Numbered from the stretch's first letter, positions 29,110 to 41,445 are shown. The stretch is 64,000 nucleotides of DNA from Diabrotica undecimpunctata (GCF_040954645.1 NC_092806.1:133082476-133146475), one strand, 5' to 3'. A program made the numbers and translations. The notes: generated by a model from the sequence alone, not told the origin.

Positions 29110-30080
29110 ACCTAGGTACTCCTTTTACACTAAAAGAACCCCACGACGATATGAACAGGTTAAAAAACGGGAAAGCTGCAGGTGTGGATGATATATGCAG
29201 TGAACAAATAAAGCATCTAGGCCAAGGAGCAAAAAACTGGATCTTGCAATTTTATAACTTGTGCTGCAAAACCTGCGAAATTCCAAAATCATGGAGGAAA
29301 TCTAAAGTAATAGCCTTGTTAAAACCATGAAAGGACCCAAAAACCCCAGTAGCTACAGACCTATCTCTCAGTTGTGTGTCAGAGAGACTCATACTCGCAA
29401 GAATAGAAAAAAATGTCGACAAGTACATCATCCCACAACAAGGAGGATTTAGACCCGGTAAATCTTGTACCGATTAAGTCCTCGCACTAACAGAACACAT
29501 TGAAGAGGGTTTTGAAGAAAAACTTATAACAGGGGCTGCTTTCGTAGATTTGACAGCAGCCTATGACACAATAAGGCACAAAACATTGCTCCGCAAATTA
29601 TACGACACTCTCAATGACCACCATCTGGGTAAGGTCGTATATTCGTTACTGTAAAACAGACGTTTTTTCGTTATGCTGGAGTAAAGTAAGTAGGTAGAGA
29701 GTTCAAAAAATGGCCTTTCACAGGGAAGTGTTTTAGCACCAATGCTCTTCAATATATACACAAACGACCAACCTACGCCGACCGAAACCAAGCACTTCCT
29801 CTATGCTGACGATCTTGCAATATGTGCTCAGGGAAATAGTTTTGAAGAAGTGGAGAAGAAACTCGAAACTGACTTAAAAACAATGACAGCGTATTACCTG
29901 CAAAATTCCCTGAGACCCAATCCCTCTAAAACCCAAGTCTGTGCTTTCCACCTTAGCGCAAAGGAAGCCAAGCGAAAACACACAAACCAACCTATATATC
30001 TTGGAGAAATTCTGGACCGGTCTGCTGATCTAAAGAGTTCGTTCGTAGTGCAACTAAACCACTCTCCTAAAATTTCGTAA
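29110..30080 (+). pseudogene. Jockey-like LINE reverse transcriptase, fragment
   Basis: MNRLKNGKAAGVDDICSEQI, PKSWRKSKVIALLKP, YRPIS, GAAFVDLTAAYDTI (motif A), RKLYDTLNDHHLGKVVYSLL, GLSQGSVLAPMLFNIYTND (motif B) and FLYADDLAI (catalytic, 29790s), then a 112-codon open stretch with NPSKTQVCAFHLSAKEAKRK. Multiple stops and frameshifts lie before 29742. Both ends are truncated; no endonuclease. Confidence 0.8.
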
Positions 30081-30129
30081 ACATTACATTCTTCTACGAA
30101 CTGAATTTATTTTCCCCTTCATTATAGTT

Positions 30130-30535
30130 TAAAGTAAGAGACCTGGATATTAAAACAGTATGACGTCAACAAATTAAATTCATTTGAAATGTGGATGTAC
30201 CGCCGAATGCTAAGAATAAGCTGGACCAGCAGAACTACGAATGAAGAAGTACTGAGAGTAATGAACACACGCCCTCATCTGGTCAATACTATCAAAATTA
30301 GAAATACGTCATATCTAGGACACATAATGCACCATAGAAAATTTGAGCAGCTCCAAGTAATAGTAAAAGGCAATATTGAAGGTAAAAGGGGCATAGGACG
30401 AAAGAAAAAATCTTGGCTACGAAACATCAGAGATTGGACCCACACAAAAGGAAATGAATTAATTCATCAAGCTCCAATAGAGAGAAATTTGCCATATTGA
30501 TCGCCAACCTCAACAGAGAAGGCAGTTAGGAAGAG
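30130..30535 (+). pseudogene. RTE-like LINE, C-terminal fragment
   Basis: MWMYRRMLRISWTSRTTNEE, LRVMNTRPHLVNTIKIRNTS, YLGHIMHHRKFEQLQVIVKG, GKRGIGRKKKSWLRNIRDWT, ending after HQAPIERNLPY with a frameshifted LIANLNREG. Same family as the fragments at 4.6, 21.9 and 36.2 kb. Confidence 0.8.
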
Positions 30536-30554
30536 GAGGATACTTTAAAGTAAC

Positions 30555-30990
30555 GCATATTTTTGTCCTTGCATTAGGTGGCCCATATATTTTCTTCGCT
30601 TCATAGTTAACATAACCTCCGTCTCTTCCATGTTTGTGACTCTATCAATCCAACTTATCTCATCAATCTAACTATATGACGGTAGCACTATATCTCGAAG
30701 CTTTCAATACTTTTTATTTTGTTTTGTTTAAGAGTTCAGGCCTCTATTTCGTATAATACAAGTAGAGTGTTAATTACATAGCTTTTTTAAATTCTTAATC
30801 GTAGAGGGATACTGACAAATTGCGAATATTGCAGAAGAATTTTTTCATCTAGTTTTTCATCTATTGCAGAAGTACTTGTAGATTGTATCGTGATCAGACT
30901 GGACACATTATACTTGGTTTTCTGGACATTGGTGTTTATGCCGTGATCATTACCATAAAAGACAAAAAAGATTAACCCCAAACTACATAA
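30555..30990 (-). pseudogene. RTE-like LINE, heavily decayed fragment
   Basis: Reverse strand: GINTNVQKTKYNV (the region after the catalytic box), then LLQYSQFVSIPLRLRI, LLVLYEIEA-stop-TLKQNKIKSIESFEI and remnants of RRKYMGH. The order matches an RTE C-terminal half, much more diverged than the neighbouring forward copy. Confidence 0.5.
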
Positions 30991-31515
30991 AATACATAAA
31001 TAATAGATTTTCTTTCATTTTGAACCTTCTTGGGGGCGGATTTCCCCTTCCCCCGTGTATCCCCCTCTGGTGGTGACAAGACACAACTTTCTCGTACACC
31101 TCTGCATCCGTCAGTTGATTTTGAATTTGTAGCATTTAATGTATTTATTAAAACGGTATTGATGTTAATTTGTTGCTATTTACAATAATTTCAAATTATA
31201 CACATCCCCCTCTTTGCAATATTTGAATTGCACCAAATTTAGAATCCGTATTTAATTAAGTATAAAAACATTAACTTTCTCTAACGATTTTGGCAAAGTA
31301 ATCTTGGTAATTGATATTGGATCGATATTTTTGGCTATCAATTCTACTGAGATTAAGGTCCGAAAGTGGTGATAGTTTGGCGATCGAGAGTCTTAAGCAT
31401 ACATGATTGGTAGACCTTAGAGCTCTTATTTGGCTCATATGTCTGTTTGTTTTGAGATTTGATATGATGGTAGAGTGTGGATAAGCAGTAATTATTAAGA
31501 CGTAGTCGTTTCCGT
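30991..31515. other. Spacer
   Basis: No feature supported. There is a slightly GC-richer patch at 31030-31080. Confidence 0.3.
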
Positions 31516-32225
31516 AGTAATAGAATAGAATAGAATAGAAATATGCTTTATTGTCACTGAAAATTATTGAACAATTTTATGGACAAAGCTAAAAAAAATC
31601 AGTCAAAAAGTACAAAAAGTATAAAACAAAAACAAATATAATAAAAAAACAGAACAATACAATTTTAAATTAGTAAAATTATTGTATAACTTACATAATT
31701 TGTACAGACAACAACAAATGAGACAAATTGTAGCCACTGCTTAAGACACCCAAATGTAATTATAAACAATACTAATTTTGTTTCTTTGTTATACATTAAG
31801 AAACTCGTCAATTGAATAATATGGTCTTTCAGAGAGATAGATTTTTGTCATCTTACGAAACTTAATGAAATATGTTGCGGATTTAATTTCTCTTTGAAGG
31901 TGATTATAAAGTTTTTTTGCACTATATAGAATAGAATTCTTTACTAGCTGAGTAGACGGGATCGGTAAATAAACGTTACAATCCGAATTTCTAATGAAGT
32001 AGCCATGATCAGGTATATTGGGAAAAATGTTTAGATGCGAATCAAACAAACCGTTTCCAAAATAAATAAAGAGGGAAGCGTCAAAATTCCGTGATTTTTG
32101 AAGTAGGTCTTGCAATGAGTTGTTTGTTTGAGACCAAATAGATAACGAATTGCTCTTTTTTGCAACTTAAAAATAGTATCAATGGTTATCCCAAATCGAG
32201 TATTGTCATTTTTTCCAACAGTAAG
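31516..32225 (-). pseudogene. Jockey-like LINE, 3' end with AGAAT tail
   Basis: Reverse strand: LQKRAIRYLFGLKQTTHCKT, NHGILTLPS region duplicated in a shifted frame, then DHGYFIRNSDCNVYLPIPST, KNSILYSAKKLYNHL, and an end at FLNV. The 3' UTR holds TTTGTCCATAAAATTGTTCA and a (TTCTA)n tail (31521-31541 on the forward strand as AGAAT repeats). It is the sister of the 7.9-10.4 kb copy, 5'-truncated. Confidence 0.8.
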
Positions 32226-32388
32226 AGATCGTGCTCATCAACCATTTCATTCTTTTTCCGTCTTCTCCTACTAGTTACGGAGATCGGATTTGTTAGTTAC
32301 ACACCCTAGTTTAATCTTTTTTAGATTCAATGACAACCAGATGTGATGAATAATCATACCTGAGACATCAGTTGTATGTATGTATATA

Positions 32389-34251
32389 CAGTGTGTCCGT
32401 AGAGTATGGAATAAATTCGATATTTCCTAAATGGAATGCCTTTAAACAAATCTAAAACACAAATCCACATTTTACAATAAAATTTCATTCTACAAGGTGA
32501 TACACATTACAGTGATGACGTCATCGGCTCTTTTTTTAAATATAACACCCTGTATTTTAGGACATTTTTAGATCGATAAAAATGAGCTGATTTCAAAAAA
32601 GTATAATACTTAGGTTTAATGGATATAATTTGAAAGATATGCGCTTAGGAAATAAATGATTTATTATCAATTGCAAAAAAGTAGCCTACTTCTAGTTTTT
32701 GGTAAACTGTAATTATTTTTAGTAACGTTCAATAACAATTAAGTAGTACAATAAGTGTATTATTTCGTGAATGTTCTGTATTATTGTTTAGAATTAATTT
32801 TAAGTAGAAATGAATTTGAGTGTTAAGCAAAGAATTGAAATACTCATGATGATTGGGTATGGAGACAAATCGCGAACTCAGATGGAAGTGTGTAATTTAT
32901 TTAATAATAAATATCCAGAAATACCCATCACGCAGTCAACAGTAAGTAAGATTAAAAAGAAATTTCGAGAAACTGGTACGGTTGAAAATGCACGAAAATC
33001 AGGTCGTCCCTATGTAAATTATGTTACAACATTAGATGTTCTACTTGCTTTTGAAGAAGATGCGCACACTTCTGTTCATAGGGTTAGTAGTGATCTCGAT
33101 GTTTGCAAAACAACGGTACACAAAGTACGTAAAAGTAAGTAAAGTAAGTAAAATGCACAGTTGTACAGGAATTAAACGAGGATGATCCAGATAAAAGAAT
33201 ACAATTTTGCGAAATAATGATGGATAACAGCCACCAAAACCCTCTCTTGGTTCAAAATATTATTTTTTCTAATGAGGCCCCATTTAAATTAAATGGCGAG
33301 GTCAACCGTCAGAATTGTAGATACTGGGCAAAAGAAAACTCCAACTGGATGCGGGAACATCATACACAATACCCGCAAAAGGTAAACGTATGGGCTGGCA
33401 TTGTAAGAAATAAAATCATTGGATCCTACTATTTCGAAGGTAATTTAAACGGGCCAGCGTACCTTCAGTTTTTAAGTGGGTATCTCGTACCTACTTTAGT
33501 TAATTTATTCCCCAGTACAATTAATCTTGGAGGTTTTAAAAAAAGTTTATGGTTTCAACAGGATGGTGCGCCTCCGAATATTATGCTTTAGATGTTCGAA
33601 GGTACCTAAACGAAATTTTTCCGAACAAGTAGATTGGAAGACGTGGACATATTGAATGGCCAGCGAGGTCGCCAGACCTCAATCCTTTTGATTATTTTAT
33701 GTGGGGTCATTTAAAAAATGTTGTTTATAAAAGGAAACTGCAAATATTCAGACTTAAAAAAAGAATTCATAAAGAAATAAACAATATTTCTCAAGAAAGC
33801 ATAAACAAGGTTCTACAAGAATTTGTACAACGTTTGGGTTACTGTCAAATACAACAAGAGCGACAATTTGAACATTTAAGAATAAGTCATGTATTAATTA
33901 CTGGATTACTTTCAAGTTATTTATTATAATTTATTTATAATTTATTAATATTATAAATCAATAAAAATTAATTTTCTAAGCGCATATCTTTAACATTATA
34001 TCCGTTAGACCTCCAGTATTATACTTTTTTGGAATCAGCTCATTTTTATCGATCTAAAAATGTCCTAAAATACAGGGTGTTACATTTAAAAAAAAGGCGA
34101 TGACGTCATCACTGTAATGTGTATCACCTTGTATAATGAAATTTTATTGTAAAATATAGAGCATTGAATTTAAAAATCGACATGTTTTAAATTTAAAAAG
34201 GCTTTTCATTTAGGAAATATCGAATTTATTCCATACTTTACGGACACACTG
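32389..34251 (+). mobile_element. Mariner-type element with long terminal inverted repeats
   Basis: 1,863 bp flanked by TA (32387-32388, 34252-34253). TIRs start CAGTGTGTCCGTA on both ends and extend about 267 bp on the left and 281 bp on the right with good identity, including TGACGTCATC near the middle of each arm and ending at ATATGCGCTTAG. It encodes one transposase reading frame, now broken. Confidence 0.9.
32810..33929 (+). pseudogene. Mariner/IS630-type transposase with DUF4817-like N-terminal HTH, broken
   Basis: Residues 1-110 are the N-terminal helix-turn-helix region (MNLSVKQRIEILMMIGYGDK, TQSTVSKIKKKFRETGTVEN). A short AAGTAAGTAA tandem repeat near 33130-33150 breaks the frame. 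The catalytic domain resumes at about 33165: IIFSNEAPFKLNGEVNRQNC, YPQKVNVWAGIVRNKIIGSY, LWFQQDGAPPN; then a second break and WPARSPDLNPFDYFMWGHLK, ending QHFEHLR-like residues and a stop at 33929. The first acidic residue of the triad is Asn (FSNEA for the usual FSDEA). The second Asp (QQDGAP) and third Asp (SPDLNP) are present. Inactive. Confidence 0.9.
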
Positions 34252-34408
34252 TATAATAAGCGAGTTTTCTACAGTTGGTGCCGTTTCTCGCATCCTAATT
34301 TCCAGCGTTTTCTAACGAAGCAATCTTATCATTTTTAAATCTATAGCGGTCATTGCATCTTCTTAGACATCTTCTCTCCAGGATTGTCTTGATCTATCTC
34401 GTTTTCTG

Positions 34409-35693
34409 CTATAGAGCGTTTCACGTTAAGAAAATAACATTAGGCTTATGGAGATCAGTGTTGCCAAAACTCTCAGGCATGCGGTTTACTAGATTGTCGA
34501 TATATTTTTCGAATTTCCATTTTCAATTAACATTTAACTGTAAAGTCAGAATAACAACTGAAGAACCACAAAGCCTTATTATCATTATGTAGTCTCAGAG
34601 AACGACATAAAATCGCTGACATACCGTATTATTTTAAGTTGCAATTAGTAATTAGATATACGCATTTCAAGCGGTCCGTTTATTTGCTTTTAAATCTTTA
34701 ATAGCCGGCAAACCGCATGATTTAACTAAGCAATATTTTCTACTGAATTCTATGATTCATGGTATATGATATTCTTACCGAAAAACAAATAAACTGTCGT
34801 TACTATAATTAAAATAAGATAAAATAAAATTATCTTTTGTAAATACTATTTATTTAATTAAAATTAGCGGACCAACTCGACATCGAGTTTTTTTTAAATG
34901 AAATTTTTATTTTGCGAGAAAAATATACAATATATACAATGACCGGAAGTAAAAATATTTTTATCAATAACTCAAGAACTATAAACGATAATTTCGTGAA
35001 CTTACATTTTTGAACTCTACGTTGAATTCTCTATTGATTTGACTAATTAAAACGAAACCGAAAGTCGACCTCAAAACCAGAATGCAATTTTAAGTTCATC
35101 AAATGTCGACATGAATATCATTTAGCAGTTAATTTTGCATACTGATCACGAATCCGGTGTCAGATTTGCTCTATCTTGACGTTTTATGCGCGTTTCGGGT
35201 CACTTCCGGTGTCGGATCACAACCGGAAGTACATATTTAGATTTGTCTCGACGAGACCTTTCGATCCATATATACATTGTGGGGTCTAAAACTTAAAGTA
35301 AATTTTAACTTCCGGTCATCTCAAAACCGGAAGTGAATTTTTGTACCAAAAGTATATCTTGACAATCTCATACGTAATACTAATAATATTCCGAAAAAAT
35401 ATTTTAATTATCTAATACGGTTTTTGAGTAAAGTGGTGGACAAGAAAAGGGCTTAGCGTTTTAGTATATAAGATCATTTTCCCTACTTTTCATCTCTTGT
35501 TTCGAATGGACACTTTTGGTCAATTACGTTAAAAAACAATTATTTAATTTATGTCTGTGAAAACGAAAATACAAATTATACAACCCTGAATCGTGCTTGT
35601 GTTCATCGTGGCATCGCTGCGCTTCTATCGTCCATAAGAAATACATGGCCCTATCTCCGCAATGTTATTTTCTTAACGTGGAACGCTGTATAG
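34409..35693. mobile_element. Non-coding element with 33-bp terminal inverted repeats and CCGGAAGT motifs
   Basis: The left end CTATAGAGCGTTTCACGTTA (34409 on) is mirrored by the right end CTATACAGCGTTCCACGTTA (reverse strand from 35693), continuing through AGAAAATAACATT. The interior, 1.2 kb, lacks an ORF but has five CCGGAAGT/ACTTCCGG words between 34945 and 35335, two of them as close inverted pairs. The target duplication is not clear. Superfamily unknown. Confidence 0.6.
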
Positions 35694-35969
35694 TGGATAG
35701 TTTAGTCTTTTGAGTTTAGTTGTGTCTATTATGTCTATATCAGTTCCTATTTCCCAGTTCCCATGGCCTTAATTTTTGATTTGTTTCTTTGATTGATTAT
35801 TGGTTTATATTATTGTTTATTATTTTTTTACTTTACAATAGTCCGTGTATCCTGGAATGTATTTGTTTGTTACTCGCTGCTTTTGATGTTATTTGGACTC
35901 CCAATTATTTAAGGGCCTACTTTTATATCTTTTTGTTTATTCCTTGTTTTTCCATTGCTCCCAAAGCAT

Positions 35970-36185
35970 TGAAATTGATACATTACCGTACGCTTTTGTC
36001 AGATCTATAAAGGCAATGAGTTGAAAGTGTGTGAGCTAATCTTTTCTCAATAACCTGCTTTAAAGGAATTATACAGTCTATACAGGAGCTACCTGCATGA
36101 AAGCGATTTTGTTCTTCTAAATCTGTCATCTCTTATTCAATTTTATTATTTTTTTAATTTGTCCATAGAGTCTTTGTCCTCTGTA
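35970..36185 (-). pseudogene. RTE-like LINE, RT finger/palm fragment
   Basis: Reverse strand: EQNRFHAGSSCIDCIIPLKQ, VIEKRLAHTFQLIAFIDLTK then AYGNVS. This is the Q.GFR.G.SC.D.I..L+Q.IEK and motif A region of RTE-like RTs. It may be part of the same original copy as 36215-37385, rearranged, or a separate insertion. Confidence 0.6.
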
Positions 36186-36214
36186 GTTTTAATTTTTTCT
36201 ATTTCCTTTTTTGT

Positions 36215-37385
36215 CTTCTTCTTCATGTGCCTTGTCCGTTCCGAACGTTGGCAATCAACATGGCTATTCTGATTTTGTTTACGGCAGATCTGAATAGTTC
36301 AGCAGATGACAATCGGAACCATTGCCGCAAGTTTTGGAGCCACGAGTGTCTTCTCCTCCCTGGACCCCTTCTGCTGTCTATTTTCCCTTGAACGATCAGC
36401 TGTAGTACTCTATATTTATTATGTCTCATAACGTGACCCAAGTATTCCAACTTTCTTTTCTTTATACTTATTCCTATCTCTCTCTCTTTACCTATCCGGC
36501 GTAGTACCTCTTCGATGGTCACGTGCTCAGTCCAGGATATACGTAATATACGTCGGTAAGCCCACATTTCGAAGGCCTCTACTTTTTTCATCAATGTTAC
36601 GGTCATTGTCCACGCCTCCATTCCATATAACAAAACCGGGAATACATAACATTTCAGAAGTCGAATTTTGAGAGGTAGGGTGAGGCTTTTAGAGGTGAAA
36701 ATTTGCTTCATGCTAGTGAACGATGCTCTTGCCTTTTCTACTCTTATACGTATTTCCTTCGCTTGATCCCAATTTGAATTAACTGTTGTTCCCAAGTAGA
36801 TGTACGAATCCACGTGTTCAATTCTTTCATTGTCTAATATCAGTTGCTATGGTGGTTGTTGGGTTTTGCTTACTAACATCCATTTGGTTTTTGTGATATT
36901 TAGTCTGAGTCCGTATTGTGCACTTGTTTTTTGTATCTTACTCATTAGGCAACTCAGTTCCTCCATGCTACTTGCTAGAATCACAGTGTCATCAGCATAC
37001 CTTATGTTATTAATTATTTCTAGATCCTTTTTTGTAGATGTTGTAATTATGTGTTTTTGTCCACTCCGGTGGACATGTCATGTCCTTTATAGAATAAGTT
37101 AAAAACATATGCTAGTAACTCCCGTAATACTCGTGAGTGGTGCTTTAGTAATTCGTTCTGTATACCTTGTGGTCCGCATTTTTTAGATTTCTTATTGCAT
37201 TTTCGACTTCCTGTACTGTTATTTCATCGTATTCCACTTTAGTTGTTGTAATGGTGTTCGTGAATTACGATCTTGTTTCAGTTAGAAGTTGTGAGTAATG
37301 TTCGATCCAGGATCTACCTTCGTTTTTGTTCGTTCTCAGATTTTTAACCGTTTTCCATGCTTCTCTTGATGAATATATCTGAGAC
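36215..37385 (-). pseudogene. RTE-like LINE, 3' half with internal RT deletion
   Basis: Reverse strand from 37385: AWKTVKNLRTNKNEGRSWIE, HYSQLLTETRS, EYDEITVQEVENAIRNLKN, GIQNELLKHHSRVLRELLAY, then a jump to IRYADDTVILASSMEELSC (37010-36955, catalytic Asp pair intact) and AQYGLRLNITKTKWMLVS. A 196-codon open stretch (36813-36223) has YIYLGTTVNSNWDQAKEIRI, GMEAWTMTVTLMKKVEAFEM, YRRILRISWTEHVTIEEVLR, GRRRHSWLQNLRQWFRLSSA and a final ANVRNGQGT stop. Motifs A and B were lost in the deletion. It is the clearest member of the EAF(E/G)MW(A/I)YRR family in this window. Confidence 0.85.
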
Positions 37386-37389
37386 ATCA

Positions 37390-38202
37390 CTGGCTATAAA
37401 CTAAACCGAACCCAGTTTGTTATAATGGCATCAGTGAGATTAGAATTTTTCGTACAGTCTGATTTACAATGATCTAGGCGAGAATTGCCTCATTTCCTTT
37501 AACACTGCAGTTGCAGCAATAGACGAAATGAAGAGAAGATAATTCCAGATTGGTTACATTTACAAATATTACGAGACATCATGAAAATTTACGTTATTTC
37601 AGTATTTAAACGTAATACCGTAAGAAGTGTCACAAGGTTCAAAGTCATATAGCTCAAAATAAATTTTGCGATTAACGTAATGATCAAAAGTACATAATCC
37701 AATTATAGAACGTATCTTGTTTATTTATAGATACGATTTTGCAACGCAGCAGTAATATGTACCTACTCGACACTGTATCAAAGGTTATGGATTCTGATAT
37801 CGGTCAAGAACGTTACTGGACTTATCTTTTGACACTAGAGGTTTTGCAACTTTTGGTTTCAAAATATTTACATTTTCGACTAATACGCACTTGGTGGAAA
37901 TACAAAGACGTGTTTCATAATGGATTATATCTATTACGTGCCTGTCAAAATCATATGGTTGTGAGAGTGCTTGTTGATGGGATTATGTCGTCGATTATTA
38001 TAATTTCAACAACTAATATAATAAATCAAATTAATTATAGGTATTTAAGGTGCATTTATTTAGATTGTTGTAATTGCAACACCCAGTATAATAAACCCAG
38101 TTAATCGTAAGTTATTTACACTAAGGTGCATATATAAATGTAAATAAAAATTAAACAGTTAACGTTCTTTTAATCCCTTAAACAAAAGAAGAGGTGTATG
38201 AG
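37390..38202. other. Spacer with an unrecognised ORF and a small tandem duplication
   Basis: A forward ORF at 37739-38104 (121 codons, includes SDIGQERYWTYLLTLEVLQL and WWKYKDVFHNGLYLLRACQN) is unrecognised. Its last third covers two imperfect copies of a CAACA...ATAATAAA...GGTGCAT unit (about 38008-38058 and 38078-38138). No gene is claimed. Confidence 0.25.
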
Positions 38203-40652
38203 TAGGCTTACCAAGCTGCTGTCAAAATTTTTTATTAATAAAATACCTATTTTTTGTACCATTCATACTTCTCGCTTGTATGTACTTTTTTAATAAAATG
38301 TTATTTTTTTTTATTTTTTCGTAAAAATCGTTAAGTACATGTCATATTAAAGTTTAATTTACAGGATAGTAATGCTTGTACGGTAGACTCCAACATACGG
38401 CTTCTATCGTCCGACCAAATATGTTTGATCATCGAGAAGACACGCTCTAAAGGAGGGGAGGTGCCTGGTAAGCACAAAATATATTCCACCATTTTTACCA
38501 GGTTGGGTGGTACCAGTATCGATGTATTGTTCATGAAAATGTTTAAATAGTAGAACCCATTTGTCAACATAATCAATTTGTATCGTCGTGGAATTCCATT
38601 CATCATTCTTTGATGTTATAAAAACTTTCGTAAGTGACAGCTCGTCAAAAAGGTTGTCAGTATTAATATTTTGTCGATCGTCCGAACCGTGTATTTTGTT
38701 TATAATTTCAGCAGATCCTTCGATTTCGTCCCATTTCAATACGTGATTCAGTCCAATCCATTCGAAAATGTCGGCTCCTCCGAAACTGTCTTCCCACAAT
38801 TTAATGTATGAAATGCATCGTCGGTAAAAATCAGTTACTTCTGTTTGAAATTTATCAATATCCTGGCTACTACCAAGTACCAAGATTCTTTAATAATAAT
38901 TGTTTCTGTCTTTGTGGTACAAAATTGCTGTCCTTGCGTTCTTGAAGGTTAGATTTCAATCTTCTTAATTCCAAAATAATGTCAGTCGCACTTGCTTCAC
39001 TTTTTTCTATGTCTTGTTAAAATTGTTTAATTGTCCATGCACAAACCAAAAATATAACTCATCCGTTTCACTTTCAAAAAAATCTCGCATTGCACGTTAT
39101 CTTGGGAAAGGAAATATGCTTTTAGTCCTTCGAATATATTTAGAATTTTCTCAATTGCCGACAAAAGAGAAAGAAATCTGGTACTTCCATGTTGGATTAG
39201 GTTTTTATATTCCACATCTACACATTCACAGAATTCCTTCAACTGATTTACTCGAACTGTGTAGATATGAAAATGTTTATATATTTTGAAAACTAGTGCT
39301 TCAATTTCGATTGGTAAACCATCCACAGCATTTTGAAGTGCATTGTGTACAATATGTGCACCACATCCAATTCCTACAATATCTACACCGAGTTCTTGTT
39401 TAAGTCTTCTGTAAACATTATTTTGTCCTCTTCTATGCACACCTAAAAAATTTGTATTACAATTGTCGCCACAAAATACAGCTACTTTTTTTGTAATGTT
39501 ATGACGACGTAATGTTGAATTATATTTTGAGTCAATATTTCCGATGTCTCACCCTGAACGGACTCAAAATTCAATAGTCTCACATGTACACCTTCTAATG
39601 GTAAAAAGTATCTAACAATATTCGGTGCCAGTTTGATGTGCATTTTATTTGAGGTGTCGTTAGTAACACTTACGAAAAAAGCCTTCTGTAAGTCGGTGTG
39701 TAACTCTGACAAAGACAATGGTGCCAACGCATTTAAAATGATCGCTTCACATTTGGTTCTCTCAACCCCAAATTTTCATTCAAAAAATTTTTAAATCAAT
39801 TTCGACGTACAATCAGATATTTTAAAGCTTATATCATGCACATAAGCGAATGTTGCCTCTTTAGCTGCAATAATTAAATCGTTTTGAATGGGATTATCGT
39901 TTTAAAAAAAAATTTGATAGTAGAAGTACTTGCAATCGCCGTTACACCAGTCTTGTGTTTTGCACACTTTAAGTGATCTTTAATATCTGCTCGCCCACCG
40001 TTTGCAATTGAAAATTCTGAAAAACATTGCTGGCATTTCACCCTGCTATTGTCACTACAAAGCTTTTATATAAAAGGATAATCTTTTTCAAGTTCGCTTG
40101 TGAATTTGTAATTTCTTTTCGGCATTTTAAATCAAACACAGCAATTAAATAAAACACAAAGTGTTTTCGTATTTTACCACCGTTCACAAAAAAACGAAAT
40201 GTAATCGCACTGCAAATGATTAGGGTAAACTGAGATCTCTTTTTTTTTTAAATTCATCAATTCTTGATTTTTTTAATGTTTATATTGGTTAACGACTCAC
40301 TGAAATAATGTGTTTAAGAAATGTAATACGGTGAATTGCTGAATTGGTCATTTTGATGATTTCGAGAATCAAGCACGTCTTCTGTGGGAACCCTATTAAA
40401 ATATCTTATCAAGCAGATGTGCAGTCATCATTATTAGAATTGTTTATATAATACGAACGTTAATAATCTTATCTATTATCAGTAAATATGAATCCAGGAG
40501 GAAAGAAGTCATTCGTGTGAAATCACTTAACAAAAATTTAAAATTACGATATTTTTGTCAAACCGGGACAAAATGACAAACCGGCCGGGACTCCGGGACC
40601 GATGTCTAAAACCGGGACAATCACAGTTAAACCGGGACGTATGGTAAGCCTA
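38203..40652 (-). mobile_element. hAT-type DNA transposon
   Basis: 2,450 bp with short inverted ends TAGGCTTACCA (left) and TAGGCTTACCATA (right, reverse strand). It is flanked by an 8-bp direct repeat with one mismatch (TGTATGAG 38195-38202, GGTATGAG 40653-40660), the size expected for hAT. The right subterminal region holds five CCGGGAC words (40563, 40585, 40593, 40612, 40632). The transposase is on the reverse strand. Confidence 0.85.
38331..40125 (-). pseudogene. hAT transposase with BED finger, broken
   Basis: It begins MPKRNYKFTSELEKDYPFI at 40125. A BED-type finger follows (KCQQCFSEFSIANGGRADIK, HLKCAKH). Then ELHTDLQKAFFVSVTNDTSN (first catalytic Asp region), GCGAHIVHNALQNAVDGLPI, RFLSLLSAIEKIL, a central helical part (QTEVTDFYRRCISYIKLWED), and the C-terminal dimerisation block MVEYILCLPGTSPPLERVFS, MIKHIWSDDRSRM, ALLSCKLNF. 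At least four stops or frameshifts interrupt it. It would have cut and pasted the surrounding element; inactive now. Confidence 0.85.
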
Positions 40653-40660
40653 GGTATGAG

Positions 40661-41445
40661 TTACCACGATAATAATGACAGGCACACTATAACATAGCTA
40701 TTTATCTTCGTTTTCAGTTTTCAGTACGTTTTGTTTATTGACTCTACGCTGACCATCTGACTTTGTTTTGCTTGTTTGAATTTTAATATTTTGTGTGTTA
40801 TAATAATATAAGTATCTAAGGTATTATAATACAAAACACAATAATTGTCTGTCCTTCGTTTATATGCCTTAACTCGGCGGCAATCAGAGTGGAGCCATAC
40901 CTCTTTTGGTTTGCAGGCCGGGCGATGCCGGCTGGTGGCTACGTTCATCACGCAACCAAATCCCCGCATCGAAAAACCGGCCTTCTCCTGCTGGTCTGTT
41001 CCTCTCCGTTCCGATCCGGAAAGTAACAAACCAGCAGCGTATGGCCCTTTATGGCCCGATGGTTGGCCAGCTATAATCGATCGAGATCCACCACCCTCCT
41101 CTGCACTTACTAACTTTACAAAGCCAAATCGAAGGCAAATATATAAAAAAGTTTAAAAATAGTTATAAAACTATCGAAAAATGGACGTTCACAAACATAG
41201 AAAGACAAATACAAACATCTACGCAGGTCAAATAGATAAAAACCTAACTAGACAAGCGTAGACCCCTCGATAGGAAGAAGCCGGTACTTACACTCGAAGT
41301 AAAATTGCCATAAGCCACTTATGCTAAGACCTCATAAAATGACTATGAATGTGGATACTACCCTGAATTGCCTTAATAATAAAATTGCGGACGTCGAACC
41401 TTGATAGGTTAAAAATTCTCGGGACACGAGAATTCGACTGACACC
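40661..41445. other. Spacer with GC-rich block
   Basis: 40860-41110 is GC-rich compared with its surroundings and open in one frame for 103 codons (40845-41156), with no recognisable content. It may be the 5' leader of a lost retroelement. No inverted repeats or splice framework were supported. Confidence 0.25.

Noticed and set aside
37739..38104. 121-codon forward ORF as a gene
   Set aside because: The last third is an imperfect non-coding tandem duplication, there is no recognised domain, and no ORF-supporting context.
40845..41156. 103-codon forward ORF and its 102-codon reverse shadow
   Set aside because: High local GC reduces stop codons on both strands; neither frame has recognisable content or splice context.
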